Shown in pieces: positions 33,600 to 42,612 of a stretch of 64,000 nucleotides of DNA; position 1 is the stretch's first letter, and each line of letters opens with the position of its first letter. Source of the DNA: Streptomyces sp. WM6378 (GTDB lineage Bacteria; Actinomycetota; Actinomycetes; Streptomycetales; Streptomycetaceae); the NCBI RefSeq assembly GCF_001279695.1, contig NZ_LGDD01000307.1, forward strand, positions 1-64,000, given 5' to 3'. The position numbers and the translations under genes were made by a program. Under the pieces are notes generated by a model. The model searched no databases, was not told the DNA's origin, and worked only from the letters and a program-made list of their open reading frames with translations.

Positions 33600-34270
33600 G
33601 AGCGCTCTCCGCCACCGCCCCGGCCGCCTGGCACGCCGACCCCTACACCGATGCGCTGCGGTCCGGGCGCGGCCCGCTGTTCCTGCGCCGGCCCGACGGC
33701 TGGCTGCTGCCGCTGGAGGTCGAACGCTGGTGTGCTGAGCCGGACTTGGCGGACCGTACGGTGCTGCGCCGGTGCGGGGGCGCGGTCCTGGACATCGGCT
33801 GCGGGCCCGGCCGCCTGGTGGCAGCCCTCGCCGCCGAGGGGGTCGCCGCGCTCGGCGTCGACGTGAGCCCCGAAGCGGTCCGCCGCACTCGCGACTGGGG
33901 CGGCAGCGCGCTGTGCCGCTCGGTCTTCGACCGGCTGCCGGGCGAGGGGCGCTGGGACACCGCGCTGCTCGTCGACGGGAATGTCGGGATCGGCGGTGAC
34001 CCGGCGGCGCTGCTCGCCCGGGTGGCCCAACTCGTCGTCCCCGGCGGCCTGTTGCTGGCCGAGACCGCCCCGTACGAGATCGATGAGCGGATGCGGGTCC
34101 GGGTCGCCGATGCGAGCGGTGCGGCGGGTGGTGACTTCCCCTGGGCGCGGCTCGGCACGAACGCGCTGCTGTCCTGTGCCCGCCCGCTCGGCTGGCGCCC
34201 GGCCGGGCGTTGGACCGCGGCGGGGCGCCCGTTCGTGGCCCTTCGCCGCGGCAGGGGTGCGCGCCTGTGA
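33593..34270 (+). CDS. SAM-dependent methyltransferase, third gene of the GT2 operon
   Basis: 225 residues. Motif I reads VLDIGCGPGRLVAAL, followed by GVDVSPEAV and LLVDGNVGIGGDP. The substrate is probably the product of the neighbouring transferases, but this is inference. The ATG at 33593 lies inside the end of the DUF2064 gene. A perfect palindrome copy occupies its codons 2-6, where it also spans the upstream stop codon. Confidence 0.85.
   Translation: MVRALSATAPAAWHADPYTDALRSGRGPLFLRRPDGWLLPLEVERWCAEPDLADRTVLRRCGGAVLDIGCGPGRLVAALAAEGVAALGVDVSPEAVRRTRDWGGSALCRSVFDRLPGEGRWDTALLVDGNVGIGGDPAALLARVAQLVVPGGLLLAETAPYEIDERMRVRVADASGAAGGDFPWARLGTNALLSCARPLGWRPAGRWTAAGRPFVALRRGRGARL
33598..33609. 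repeat. Palindrome GAGAGCGCTCTC, at a start/stop junction
   Basis: Perfect copy overlapping the DUF2064 stop codon and the first codons of the methyltransferase. Confidence 0.9.
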
Positions 34271-34293
34271 CCGCGAAGGGCGGCGACGTACGA

Positions 34294-34330
34294 AAGGGCG
34301 GGGTGGGGAGTGCCCCCCCGCCCCGCCCTT
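34294..34330. terminator. Terminator hairpin between convergent genes
   Basis: AAGGGCGGGGTGGGG and CCCCGCCCCGCCCTT form a long stem between the GT2 operon and the broken S53 gene. Confidence 0.75.
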
Positions 34331-34342
34331 CACGTGTTCAGG

Positions 34343-36266
34343 TCAGCTCACGTTGACCGCGGTGTCGTCGACGACGAACGACGTGGCCAGGCTGCTGTCC
34401 TCCACACCGTTGAACTTGAGGGTCACCGTCTGCCCCGCGAACGAGGAGAGGTCGAAGGACTTCTGCGCGAAGCCGGTGTTCTTGTCGAGGTTGGAGTAGC
34501 TCGCCAGGGTGGTCGAACCGGCCGTCACCGTCAGCTTGTCGTAGGCGGTGGAACCGGTCGTCTCCTTGGTGTCGATGTGCAGGTAGTAGGTGAGGGTGGC
34601 GTGGCAGCCGGCCGGGATGCTCACCGCCTGGGACAGCGAGTCGGTGTGGCTGAAGCCGTAGCCGTCGAGCCAGGCCTTCCACGAGCCGGAGTGCGCGGCC
34701 TCGCCGCTGGAGTTGTCGATGACGCCCGCCGTCGCCGACCAGGGTGCGGCGCTGCCGGTCTCGAAGCCGGGGTTGCCGAGCAGCTGGGTCGCGGTGCAGC
34801 CGCCGCCCGCGGTGGTGACGTTCCAGGTGAAGGACGTCGAGCCGCTGGCGTTGGTGGTGTCCTTGGCGGTGACCGTCACGTTGGAGGATCCGGCGGTGGT
34901 CGGGGTGCCGGAGATCAGACCGGTCGAGGCGTTGATGGACAGGCCCGCGGGGAGACCGGTGGCGCTGTAGGTCAGCGTCTGGCCACTGGCGGAGTCGGTC
35001 GCCTGGATCTGGAGCGAGGCCGCGGTGTTGACCTGCGTCGACTGGTTGCCGGGGTTGGTCACCGAGACGGTGTTGCCGGTGCTGGTGCCGCCGGTGAAGG
35101 CCGCGGTGCCGTTCGGGGTGCCGAGGCCGGTCGGGCCGTCGTAGCCTGCACCGGCGGTACACAGGTAGCTCGGGCTGCAGCTGCCGTTGGCGCCCGAGGT
35201 GACGTCGTTCAGCGAACCGGTGTGGGCGTACGGGTAGGACGCCGGGTTGGTGTTCGCGGCCGGGGTGCCGGCGAGGGCGTACACGCTGGCGATGATCGGC
35301 GAGGAGGCGCTGGTACCGCCGTACACGTTCCAGCCGGTCGCCTGGTAGCTGTCGTAGACCGCGAGGCCGGTGGCGGGGTCGGCGACCGCGGAGACGTCGG
35401 CGACGGTGCGCTTGGCGCAGCCGGTGTCGTGCTGCCAGGACGGCTTCGGGTCGTAGGCGGAGCAGCCGGAACCGGCGCCCTGGCCGCCGGAGCTGGTGCC
35501 CCAGACCGACTCGGACCAGCCGCGGGCGTTGCTCGCGCGGCTGAGCGAGGTGCCTCCTACGGAGGTCACGTACTGGGAGGCCGCCGGGTACTCGACGCCG
35601 TAGCCGCTGTCACCGGAGGAGACGGTGATGGCGACGCCCGGGTGGTTGAAGTAGGAGGCGTCGGAGGTCGGGTCGGTGGAGTCCTCGCTGCCGCCGTAGC
35701 TGTTGGAGACGTACTTGGCGCCCATGGTGACCGCGCGGTTCACCGCGGCGCCCAGGTCGTCCATGCTCGCGGTGTTGGCCTCGACGAGCAGGATGTGGCA
35801 CTGCGGGCAGACGGCGCTGACCATGTCGACGTCGAGGGAGATCTCGCCGGCCCAACCCGAGTCCGCGGTCGGGTAGTTGGTGCCGCCGTTCTGGTCGACC
35901 TTCTTGAAGCTCGTCCTGCGCGTCGACGATCGCCACCGTCGCACCGGCACCCGCGCTCGACGACAGGGCGTAGGCGCTCTGCAGGTCGGTGGGTCCGTAC
36001 CCGGAGGGGGCGGCGTTCGGGGATATGCCGAGGTGGTGCTGCACATCGGTGCGGGCCAGGGCCAGGCAGGACATCACGCCGGCCTTGGCGGGCTGGGCGC
36101 ACAGCCGCTGCACGTTGGCGGGCTGGGCACTGTCGGCCTGCGTGGCGGCGCTTACGGACGGGGCCACGGCGATGAGTCCACCGGTGACCAGGGCCGCCGC
36201 GGACAGCGCGGCGGTGGCGGCTCGGCGGGTGAATCCGGGGAGGCCGAAGGGTCTCTTCGAGTACAA
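34343..36266 (-). pseudogene. S53 peptidase gene broken by a deletion and frameshift
   Basis: The 5' part (TTG at 36266, GGAGGG upstream) encodes a signal peptide and pro/early domain up to [11 protein letters not shown]. At about 35925-35935 the frame changes and coding resumes at [20 protein letters not shown]. Intact relatives have some 25-30 residues between these points (a YDDPNAE-type and a GLPACTT-type segment), so a deletion of non-triplet length is the simplest reading. The downstream part is otherwise complete: catalytic Glu/Asp in [10 protein letters not shown], Asp in SSGDSGYG, Ser in YGGTSASSP, then a putative Ig (He_PIG) domain and a C-terminal beta domain with GNPGFETG. No other disruptions were seen, so the loss is recent or reflects an assembly error. 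Confidence 0.8.
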
Positions 36267-36381
36267 GGAACTGCCCTCCATGGGGGGTCGGTTCGCCGGA
36301 TCGGGGCGAGCGGAGGTGCGGGGATGGAGCTGGGTGAGCGGCAGGGCGGATCCGGCGCGTGCGGCAAGACGCGTGCGGACG

Positions 36382-36484
36382 TTCGGCGGTATCCGTGCGG
36401 GGCGATCGGCAGTACGTGTGTGGCGCCTGTGCTGCGTGTGCGATCGGCGGTACGTGTGCGGCACGTTCGGCAGTACGTGTGTGC
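36382..36484. repeat. Four 19-bp direct repeats upstream of the broken S53 gene
   Basis: Copies of (T/A)TCGGC(A/G)GTACGTGTG(T/C)GG start at 36382, 36405, 36443 and 36466, giving spacings of 23, 38 and 23 bp. The first copy is the most diverged. They lie 100-220 bases upstream of the S53 start and look like a regulator-binding array. Confidence 0.75.
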
Positions 36485-36544
36485 ACATGATCAGCGGGTG
36501 CGGCCTTGCCTGATCAGTGCATGACAGTGGCACCTCGCGAAAAT

Positions 36545-36567
36545 TGCCACCCGCTCAAGTGGTGGCA
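36545..36567. promoter_or_regulatory. Inverted repeat TGCCACC-N9-GGTGGCA
   Basis: A perfect 7-bp inverted repeat lies between the divergent S53 and TrmB genes; another GTGGCA half-site is at 36533. It may be an operator. The rest of 36490-36754 holds no supported gene. Confidence 0.45.
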
Positions 36568-36754
36568 GGGATGAAGGTAGCGACGGCCGACGGGGTCGAC
36601 AACAGCCTTTGGCAAGCCCCAGGCAAAGCCTTGCCCTCGAAAAGGGATGGATCTCCGGCCGCGCCCGCCGGGGAATCCCCAAAGGATCACAGGGCTGCTC
36701 AGAGCCGGGTGTACGTGTATACGGTGGCGGGCAGCTGAGCCGAGGAGGACGCAC

Positions 36755-36790
36755 ATGAAGTCGGACGGGGATGCGCATGGAGCCGGATGA
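36755..36790 (+). CDS. Eleven-codon leader overlapping the TrmB gene start
   Basis: GAGGAGG, the best ribosome site here, lies 6 bases before an ATG opening M-K-S-D-G-D-A-H-G-A-G and a stop at 36790, in a different frame from the regulator whose ATGs are at 36771 and 36777. It could couple or modulate translation of the regulator. It may also be an accident of the regulator's own upstream region. Confidence 0.35.
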   Translation: MKSDGDAHGAG

Positions 36791-37598
36791 GGGGTCGGTC
36801 AGCGACCTCGTCGAGCTGGGCCTCTCCCGCTACGAGGCACGGGTCTATCTCGCCCTCGTCAGGCGCGACTCCTACACCGCGGCGCAGGTGGCGCGCGAGG
36901 CCGAGGTGCCTCGGCAGCGCATCTACGACGTCCTCGACGGCCTGGTCCGCGCCCAACTCGCGGTGGCTCACCGGGGGCGCGTCGCCACGTTCACGGCCGT
37001 CGCCCCGGAGCTCGCCGTCACCCGTCTGATGAACCGTCAGAGGGAGTCCCTGGAAAGGCTGGAGAAGCTGTCGACGGATCTCACCTCGCTCCTTCTCCCG
37101 CTGTGGGCGGACGGCCGGGCGCACACCGATCCGCTGGACTACATCGAGGTGCTGCGCGACCAGCGGCAGATCGCCGAGCGCTTCGCGGACATCCAGGAGC
37201 AGGCCGACTCCGAGCTCCTCACGTTCTGCATGCCCCCGTTCGTGGCCCCGGCCGCCAACACGTCCGGGATCAAGGCGACGCGGCGGCTGAGGCGGGCCAA
37301 GGGCACGGTGCGGGCGGTGTACACGCACGACGCGCTGGCCGACGCGGAGGTCCTGGAGAACGTGCGGCGGTTCGCGGAGGCCGGCGAGGAGGCCCGCTTC
37401 ACCCAGCGCCTGCCGCTCAAACTGGTCATCGCGGACGCCTCGTTGGTGCTGTGCGACATGCCGGACCCGGTGGCGGGGACGGGTTCCACGACCGCCCTGT
37501 ACATCGAGCACCCGGCGCTGGCGGCCTGCCTGCGCCTCGCCTTCCAGAGCGTGTGGGAGACGGCGGAGCCGATGCGGGCGGCGGGCGGCGCGGACTGA
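36771..37598 (+). CDS. TrmB-family transcriptional regulator
   Basis: 275 residues. The N-terminal winged helix is typical of TrmB (LVELGLSRYEARVYLALVRR, then AREAEVPRQRIYDVLDGLV), followed by a coiled-coil stretch (ESLERLEKLSTDL) and a C-terminal effector domain. TrmB proteins often sense sugars or related ligands and control transport or metabolism. It is divergent from the broken S53 gene. GTGTACGTGTATAC, a near-palindrome just upstream (about 36708), may be its own operator. Confidence 0.8.
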   Translation: MRMEPDEGSVSDLVELGLSRYEARVYLALVRRDSYTAAQVAREAEVPRQRIYDVLDGLVRAQLAVAHRGRVATFTAVAPELAVTRLMNRQRESLERLEKLSTDLTSLLLPLWADGRAHTDPLDYIEVLRDQRQIAERFADIQEQADSELLTFCMPPFVAPAANTSGIKATRRLRRAKGTVRAVYTHDALADAEVLENVRRFAEAGEEARFTQRLPLKLVIADASLVLCDMPDPVAGTGSTTALYIEHPALAACLRLAFQSVWETAEPMRAAGGAD

Positions 37599-37618
37599 CC
37601 GAGGGCCCCGATCCCGTA

Positions 37619-38023
37619 TCAGCCCTCCGGATCGTCCGGCCCGCCCGCCCTCTTCCGGGCCCAGCGCCCCGCGCCGAGCAGTACCGCGAGCACGGCCACC
37701 ACCGCGAGGGAGATCAGCAGGCCGCGTACGTAATCCAGTGGCAGCACCGAGGAGTTGGCCGTCGGGAGGGGGCGCAGCAGCACCGGGAGGGCGACCAGGG
37801 TGAGGCAGCCCGCGGTCAGCAGGGCGCCACGGACCAGGCCGCGGTTCTTCAGGCCGCCGAGCATGAATCCCAGGCCGAGGACCAGCGGCGCGATCACCCC
37901 GTCGTGCAGGACGACGCCCCCGGCCAGCCAGATCAGCACGTCCCAGTGTGTGGTCTGGTCCCAGACCAGCAGTCCGCCGAACACCATCAGCGCGAGCCCC
38001 GCCGCGCCCACCACCGTCCGCAT
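37619..38023 (-). CDS. Small membrane protein coupled to the molybdopterin oxidoreductase
   Basis: 134 residues with about four hydrophobic segments (MRTVVGAAGLALMVFGGLLV, HDGVIAPLVLGLGFMLG, GALLTAGCLTLVALPVLL, GLLISLAVVAVLAVLLG) and a basic C-terminus. The ATG overlaps the oxidoreductase stop by one base, implying coupled translation. No known motif was recognised; it could anchor or assist the redox protein. Confidence 0.75.
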   Translation of the reverse strand: MRTVVGAAGLALMVFGGLLVWDQTTHWDVLIWLAGGVVLHDGVIAPLVLGLGFMLGGLKNRGLVRGALLTAGCLTLVALPVLLRPLPTANSSVLPLDYVRGLLISLAVVAVLAVLLGAGRWARKRAGGPDDPEG

Positions 38024-39165
38024 CACAGCACCTCCAGCCGGGTGACCCACTTGGTCTGCAGCACGCCGGGGCGGTTCGGCGCGATGATGCGGGCGGGGTA
38101 GCCGTGGTCGGGCGTCAGGGTCTGCCCGTTGAGTCCGAGGGCGAGCAGGGTGAGCGGGTCGTGGGCGTACTCGCGGCCCATCTCCATCACCCGGTACGAG
38201 CCGTACTTCTCCAGGGAGGTCACCCGCACCCGTGCGTCCGGTGGTGCGCCGGCCCGGCGCAGCAGCTCGGTCATGCGCACGCCGCTCCAGTGCGCCGACT
38301 TGCTCCAGCCTTCGACGCAGGCGATGGGCAGCACGGATTCGTGCTGGGTGAGCGCGGACAGTTCGGCGAGGGTGAGGGTGTACGGGCGGGGGCCGTCCAC
38401 CGTCAACAGGTAGGCGGAGGCGTCGACTCGGCCGACTCCGGCGGTGGCGGCGGTCCGGTTGACCGGGAGGCCCTGCGGCCCGTGGTCGGGGTGGCGCGGA
38501 GCGAGTACGTCGAAGGTCTTGAGCGGGGTGAAGGACTGGCCGACGGTGGTCAGGGTGACCGCGCCGACGGCGGCCGTCACGCCGGTCAGGAAGGAGCGCC
38601 GGTCGGGGCCGTCGGCCGCGGGAAGCGCCAGCGTGCCGGACGACTTGCGGCTCCAATGCGCTTTGATTTCGGGGTACTTGACGGCGACGTGGAGCAGCAG
38701 GGCCCCGGCGAGCAGCCACGCCACCGCGAAGTGCACCGGCACGAAGCTGAACGGCCACGGGTACCACTGCACCGTGTTCAGGAGCCCCGTGAGCAGTTCG
38801 AAGACGGCGCCCGCGACGAGGACCGCGACCGAGAGCCGCTCCAGCGCATGGCGTACGGAACGCAGCGGCGGCCATGCGAACAGCCTCGGGTACACCGTCC
38901 AGAGCTTGGCGAGCAGCAGGGGGATCGCGGCGATGCCGGACGCCACGTGCAGGCCCTGGGTGAGCCGATACCCCCAGCTGGGCCTGCTGGGCAAGTAGTC
39001 CGCCAGCCATCCGGGCGGGTGCTGGAGGTAGTGGCTGACGAGTCCGGTGCCGAAGCAGATCGCGATCGCGACACCCAGCCAGCGGCCGATCGAGGTCGCC
39101 GTGCGCGCGTCGTGCAGTCGGCCCTTGAAGACGGGCGGTCGCACTGCGGGAAGTCGTGGCGTCAT
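38023..39165 (-). CDS. Membrane-anchored molybdopterin-dependent oxidoreductase
   Basis: 380 residues. The N-terminal 170 residues have four membrane segments with His residues typical of a cytochrome b-like anchor (SHYLQHPPGWLADYLP, HVASGIAAIPLLLAKLW). A twin-arginine-like DRRSFLTGVTA precedes a sulfite-oxidase-fold domain with the molybdenum-ligand Cys in PIACVEGWSKSAHWSGV. Such proteins pass electrons between a quinone or haem and a molybdenum site on the outer face. Substrate unknown. A separate haem-binding function is inferred only. Confidence 0.82.
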   Translation of the reverse strand: MTPRLPAVRPPVFKGRLHDARTATSIGRWLGVAIAICFGTGLVSHYLQHPPGWLADYLPSRPSWGYRLTQGLHVASGIAAIPLLLAKLWTVYPRLFAWPPLRSVRHALERLSVAVLVAGAVFELLTGLLNTVQWYPWPFSFVPVHFAVAWLLAGALLLHVAVKYPEIKAHWSRKSSGTLALPAADGPDRRSFLTGVTAAVGAVTLTTVGQSFTPLKTFDVLAPRHPDHGPQGLPVNRTAATAGVGRVDASAYLLTVDGPRPYTLTLAELSALTQHESVLPIACVEGWSKSAHWSGVRMTELLRRAGAPPDARVRVTSLEKYGSYRVMEMGREYAHDPLTLLALGLNGQTLTPDHGYPARIIAPNRPGVLQTKWVTRLEVL

Positions 39166-39379
39166 GCCTCCATCCCACCCCGACGGGACCCGGTTCGGGA
39201 CGCCTGGACACCTTACGGTTCGCGAACGCCGCCATCCGGAGCGGGAATGTGATGACGCAATCAATACCGTGACAGGAACACGGGAATGTGGTTAGGATCT
39301 TTGGGCAGCATCGCGTGTCGGTCACCGGCCGGGTGAGACATGGAGGTGTCTGTGAGATGCCTGATGGAGGCATTCCACC

Positions 39380-39769
39380 GTGTCAGTACAGTTGAATCAC
39401 ACCATCATCGCTTCCCGCGACAATCGAGTGTCCGCCGAATTCCTGGGCGACATGCTCGGCCTTGAGGTCGGCAAGGAATGGGGGCCTTTCATCCCCGTCA
39501 CGACCAGCAACGGAGTCACTCTCGACTTCGCCACGGTTCCCGAAGGCACCGATATACCCTCGCAGCATTACGCGTTCCTCGTGTCCGAGGAGGAATTCGA
39601 TGCCGCATTCCAGAAGATCACGGATCTGAAGCTTCCGTTCTTCGCGGATCCGCACCGGCAGCACCCGAACGAGATCAATCACAACGACGGCGGCCGCGGG
39701 GTCTATTTCCCCGATCCGTCAGGTCACTGGCTGGAACTCCTGACCGTGCCCTACGGCGGCTGGCAGTAA
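39380..39769 (+). CDS. VOC (glyoxalase-like) family protein
   Basis: 129 residues from the GTG at 39380 with GGAGG upstream. Two beta-alpha-beta-beta-beta halves; candidate metal ligands are His in QLNHTII, His in PSQHYAFLV and Glu in SGHWLELLTV. VOC proteins include dioxygenases, isomerases and resistance proteins, so the activity is not assignable. Monocistronic between divergent or independent genes. Confidence 0.85.
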   Translation: MSVQLNHTIIASRDNRVSAEFLGDMLGLEVGKEWGPFIPVTTSNGVTLDFATVPEGTDIPSQHYAFLVSEEEFDAAFQKITDLKLPFFADPHRQHPNEINHNDGGRGVYFPDPSGHWLELLTVPYGGWQ

Positions 39770-39877
39770 TCCGGTAGCCGAGCCATCCGCCCCCGCGCGC
39801 CCGGCAGAACCTTACGGTTCGCGGACGGCGGGGGCGGCCTGCCGTCCGGAGCGGTTCGGAGGTGCGAGGCTCGCGGG

Positions 39878-41290
39878 GTGACCCATGGACGTACCGCATG
39901 CACCGCAGCCCTGCTCGCCGCGCTCACCGTCGTGCTCGCCCTCACCGTCCGCCGCGACGGCTACGCCACCGACCCGGGCGGGCTCTCCTGGTGGTACGCG
40001 GCGGCCTGGCTGGTGTTCGCCGCGGCCGCCTGGTCGCTGCGCAAGGTGCCGGTCCGCCACCAGGCCGCCCTGATCGTCGCGGGCGGGATCGCGGTGGCCG
40101 CGACCGGCCTCCTCGCTCCCCCGCGCACCAGCACGGACGCCTACCGCTACGCCTGGGACGGCCGGGTGCAGGCGGCCGGGATCTCCCCGTACGACCACGC
40201 TCCGGCCGACCGCGAGCTCGCCGGGCTGCGCGACCGCTGGCTGTTCCCGACGGACCCGGCGCAGTGCGCGCTGCCGGACCACGCCCCGGTGGACGGCGGC
40301 TGCACGCTCCTCAACAGGCCGTCCGTGCACACGATTTACCCGCCCGTCGCCGAGGCGTACTACCTGCTGATGGACGAGATCACGCCGGGCTCCGCCCGCC
40401 TCAAGCCGCTGCAGATCGGCGGCGCCCTGTTCGCGGTGGGCACCACGCTCGGGCTGTTGCGGATCGTCCGGCGGCGCGGCCCGGACGGGACGGCCGCGCC
40501 GGTGCCGGCCGTCGCGTACTGGGCGTGGTGTCCGGCCGTGCCCGTGGAGGCGGTCAACAACGCCCACGTCGACGGCCTGGCCGTGCTGTTGACGGTCGCG
40601 GGGCTCGGCACGCTGACGGGCCGTCCCGCGATCGGGCGGCTGCGGGCCGCGGCGGGCGGGGCGCTGATCGGCGCCGGTGTCGCGGTGAAGCTGCTGCCCG
40701 CCGTGGTTCTGCCCGCGGTCCTGCGGCGGCGGCCGGTCACCGTAATCCTGTCGACGGTCGGCGGGATCGCGCTCTCCTATCTCCCGTACGCGCTCGCCTC
40801 CCACTCCTCGGTGTTCGGCTATCTCGGCGGCTACACGGAGGAGGAGGGGTACGACGATCCGTCCGCGCGGGGCCGGTTCGCGCTGCTCCGCCTGGCGCTG
40901 CCCGACAGCTGGTCCCTACCGGTCACACTCGCCGTCCTGCTCGCGGTGACCGCGTACGTGCTGCGGCGCACAAACCCCGAACGCCCCTGGTCCGGCGCCC
41001 TGTTGCTGCTCGGCTGGTCCTTCCTGCTGCTCACGCCGGGCTACTCCTGGTACGCGCTGCTCCTGGTCGCCCTCGTGGCCCTGGACGGGCGGTGGGAGTG
41101 GCTCACCGTCGCCGCCGCGGGCGCGGCCGCGTATGTGACGGCTCCGGCCGCGCCGGACTTCCCCGTACCGACGACGGCGTACGGGGTCGCGGCGGGCGCG
41201 GTCCTCGCGGGCTGGGCGCTGAGGCGCCGCGGCAAGGGGGTGGATGCGGGACACCCGGAGGCGTTGTCACAGGCGCGGGTTAATGTCTGA
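39878..41290 (+). CDS. Polytopic GT87-type (DUF2029) mannosyltransferase
   Basis: 470 residues with about 11 membrane segments. The conserved early loop Asp motif appears as TSTDAYRYAWDGRVQAAGISPYDH, typical of polyprenyl-phosphate-mannose-dependent transferases such as PimE, which act on the outer membrane face. HTIYPPVAEAYY, NAHVDGLAVLL and AVKLLPAVV are further family features. It would add mannose to glycolipid or glycoprotein. GTG start without a strong ribosome site. Confidence 0.82.
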   Translation: MTHGRTACTAALLAALTVVLALTVRRDGYATDPGGLSWWYAAAWLVFAAAAWSLRKVPVRHQAALIVAGGIAVAATGLLAPPRTSTDAYRYAWDGRVQAAGISPYDHAPADRELAGLRDRWLFPTDPAQCALPDHAPVDGGCTLLNRPSVHTIYPPVAEAYYLLMDEITPGSARLKPLQIGGALFAVGTTLGLLRIVRRRGPDGTAAPVPAVAYWAWCPAVPVEAVNNAHVDGLAVLLTVAGLGTLTGRPAIGRLRAAAGGALIGAGVAVKLLPAVVLPAVLRRRPVTVILSTVGGIALSYLPYALASHSSVFGYLGGYTEEEGYDDPSARGRFALLRLALPDSWSLPVTLAVLLAVTAYVLRRTNPERPWSGALLLLGWSFLLLTPGYSWYALLLVALVALDGRWEWLTVAAAGAAAYVTAPAAPDFPVPTTAYGVAAGAVLAGWALRRRGKGVDAGHPEALSQARVNV

Positions 41291-41293
41291 GCT

Positions 41294-42100
41294 ATGACAA
41301 CTGCCGCACTCGAAACGGGAGTAGGGGCGATGCTCCGCGGCTGGCGCGAGCAGCGCCGGATCAGCCAGCTGGAGCTCGCGCTGCGCGCCGACTCGTCGGC
41401 CCGGCACATCAGCTTCATCGAGACCGGCAGGTCCCGCCCGAGCGAGGAGATGATCCTGCGCCTCGCCGAGCACCTGGACGTGCCGGTCCGCGAGCGCAAC
41501 GCGCTTCTCCTGGCGGCCGGTTACGCCCCGCACTACGCGCAGACCCCGCTCGACGACCCGTCGATGAGCTCCCTGCGCGAGGGAATGGAGCGGCTGCTCC
41601 AGGCCTACGATCCGTACCCGGCGCTGATGGTCGACGCGACGTACACGGTGCTCGCCGCGAACCGGGGCATGGAGATGCTGCTCGAAGGCGTGGCCGGGCA
41701 CCTGCTGGCGCCGCCGGTGAACGCGATGCGCCTGACCCTCCACCCCGAGGGCCTCGCCCCGCGCATCCGCAACCTGCCGCAGTGGCGCGGCCACCTCCTC
41801 GAACAGATGGAGCGGCAGATCGCGCTGCTGCGCAGCGACACCTTGCGCGAGCTGTACGAGGAGGTCGCCGCCCACCCCGTCCCGGCCTGCCGGGAGGAGC
41901 CGGGCGATGCGGGGGCCGGCCCGGTGTTTCCCTTCGCGCTGCCGCTGCGCATCGAGCACGCGGGGACAGTCCTTTCCTTCATATCGACCATCGCCACGTT
42001 CAACACGCCGATGGACGTCACCGTCTCCGAGCTGGCCATCGAGACGTTCCTGCCGGCCGACCCGGAGACGGCGAAGTACCTTCAGTCGCTCATGCCGTAG
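41294..42100 (+). CDS. XRE-family regulator with MmyB-like ligand domain
   Basis: 268 residues. Helix-turn-helix near residues 20-60 (RRISQLELALRADSSARHISFIETGRSRPS), then an MmyB-like ligand-binding domain (YDPYPALMVDATYTVLAANRG). Only 3 bases separate it from the mannosyltransferase gene. The group is abundant in Streptomyces and often controls an adjacent divergent oxidoreductase. Here the 3' end overlaps the convergent NTF2-like gene by 11 bases. Confidence 0.88.
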   Translation: MTTAALETGVGAMLRGWREQRRISQLELALRADSSARHISFIETGRSRPSEEMILRLAEHLDVPVRERNALLLAAGYAPHYAQTPLDDPSMSSLREGMERLLQAYDPYPALMVDATYTVLAANRGMEMLLEGVAGHLLAPPVNAMRLTLHPEGLAPRIRNLPQWRGHLLEQMERQIALLRSDTLRELYEEVAAHPVPACREEPGDAGAGPVFPFALPLRIEHAGTVLSFISTIATFNTPMDVTVSELAIETFLPADPETAKYLQSLMP

Positions 42101-42467
42101 CCGGTACGCGGTCGAGGAATCCGGCCACGGTACGGATGCGGCCGTCCTCAGCGAGGGCGATCACGTCGAATCCGGCGACCGGGGCCGAGCCGTCGGCGAC
42201 CGACACCAGCTCCCACCCGAAGCGGGCGACGTCGTGATGGCCGTCGACCGCGCCGAGCAGCCGGAACTCGAACCCCGGGAACTGGGCGTGTGCCCCGGCG
42301 ATCACGGCGGCCACCCCGTCGTGGCCGGCGACCTCGGCGAGGGGGTCGGTGTAGGACCCGTCCTCGGTCCACGCCGCGGCGACGGCCTTGGCGATATCCT
42401 CGGCCGAACCGGCGTTCCAGGCCTCGAAGTAGCGGGCGACGGCGGTCTCGTAGCGGTTCTCGGACAT
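42090..42467 (-). CDS. SnoaL/NTF2-like small protein
   Basis: 125 residues, start at 42467 after GGAGG. Pattern VARYFEAWNAGSAEDIAKAVAAAW then ELVSVADGSAPVAGFDVIAL is typical of the NTF2-like fold used by polyketide cyclases, isomerases and unknown binding proteins. No catalytic assignment. Probably regulated together with the XRE gene, with which it converges. Confidence 0.83.
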   Translation of the reverse strand: MSENRYETAVARYFEAWNAGSAEDIAKAVAAAWTEDGSYTDPLAEVAGHDGVAAVIAGAHAQFPGFEFRLLGAVDGHHDVARFGWELVSVADGSAPVAGFDVIALAEDGRIRTVAGFLDRVPATA

Positions 42468-42612
42468 GGGAATCAGCCTCCGTGACGTACGTGATGCCTG
42501 GTCAGAAACCCGGGACCCGGCCGGAGTGCGCCGCCCGGGTCCCGATGTCCCCAACTCTGCCGGGGGACGGCGAGGGGGTCGATTACCGCACAGGTAATGG
42601 AGAGGTGACGGG

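Noticed and set aside
36568..36754. A c-di-AMP or other riboswitch upstream of the S53 gene
   Set aside because: The region has several short inverted repeats, but no consensus elements of a known riboswitch could be matched.
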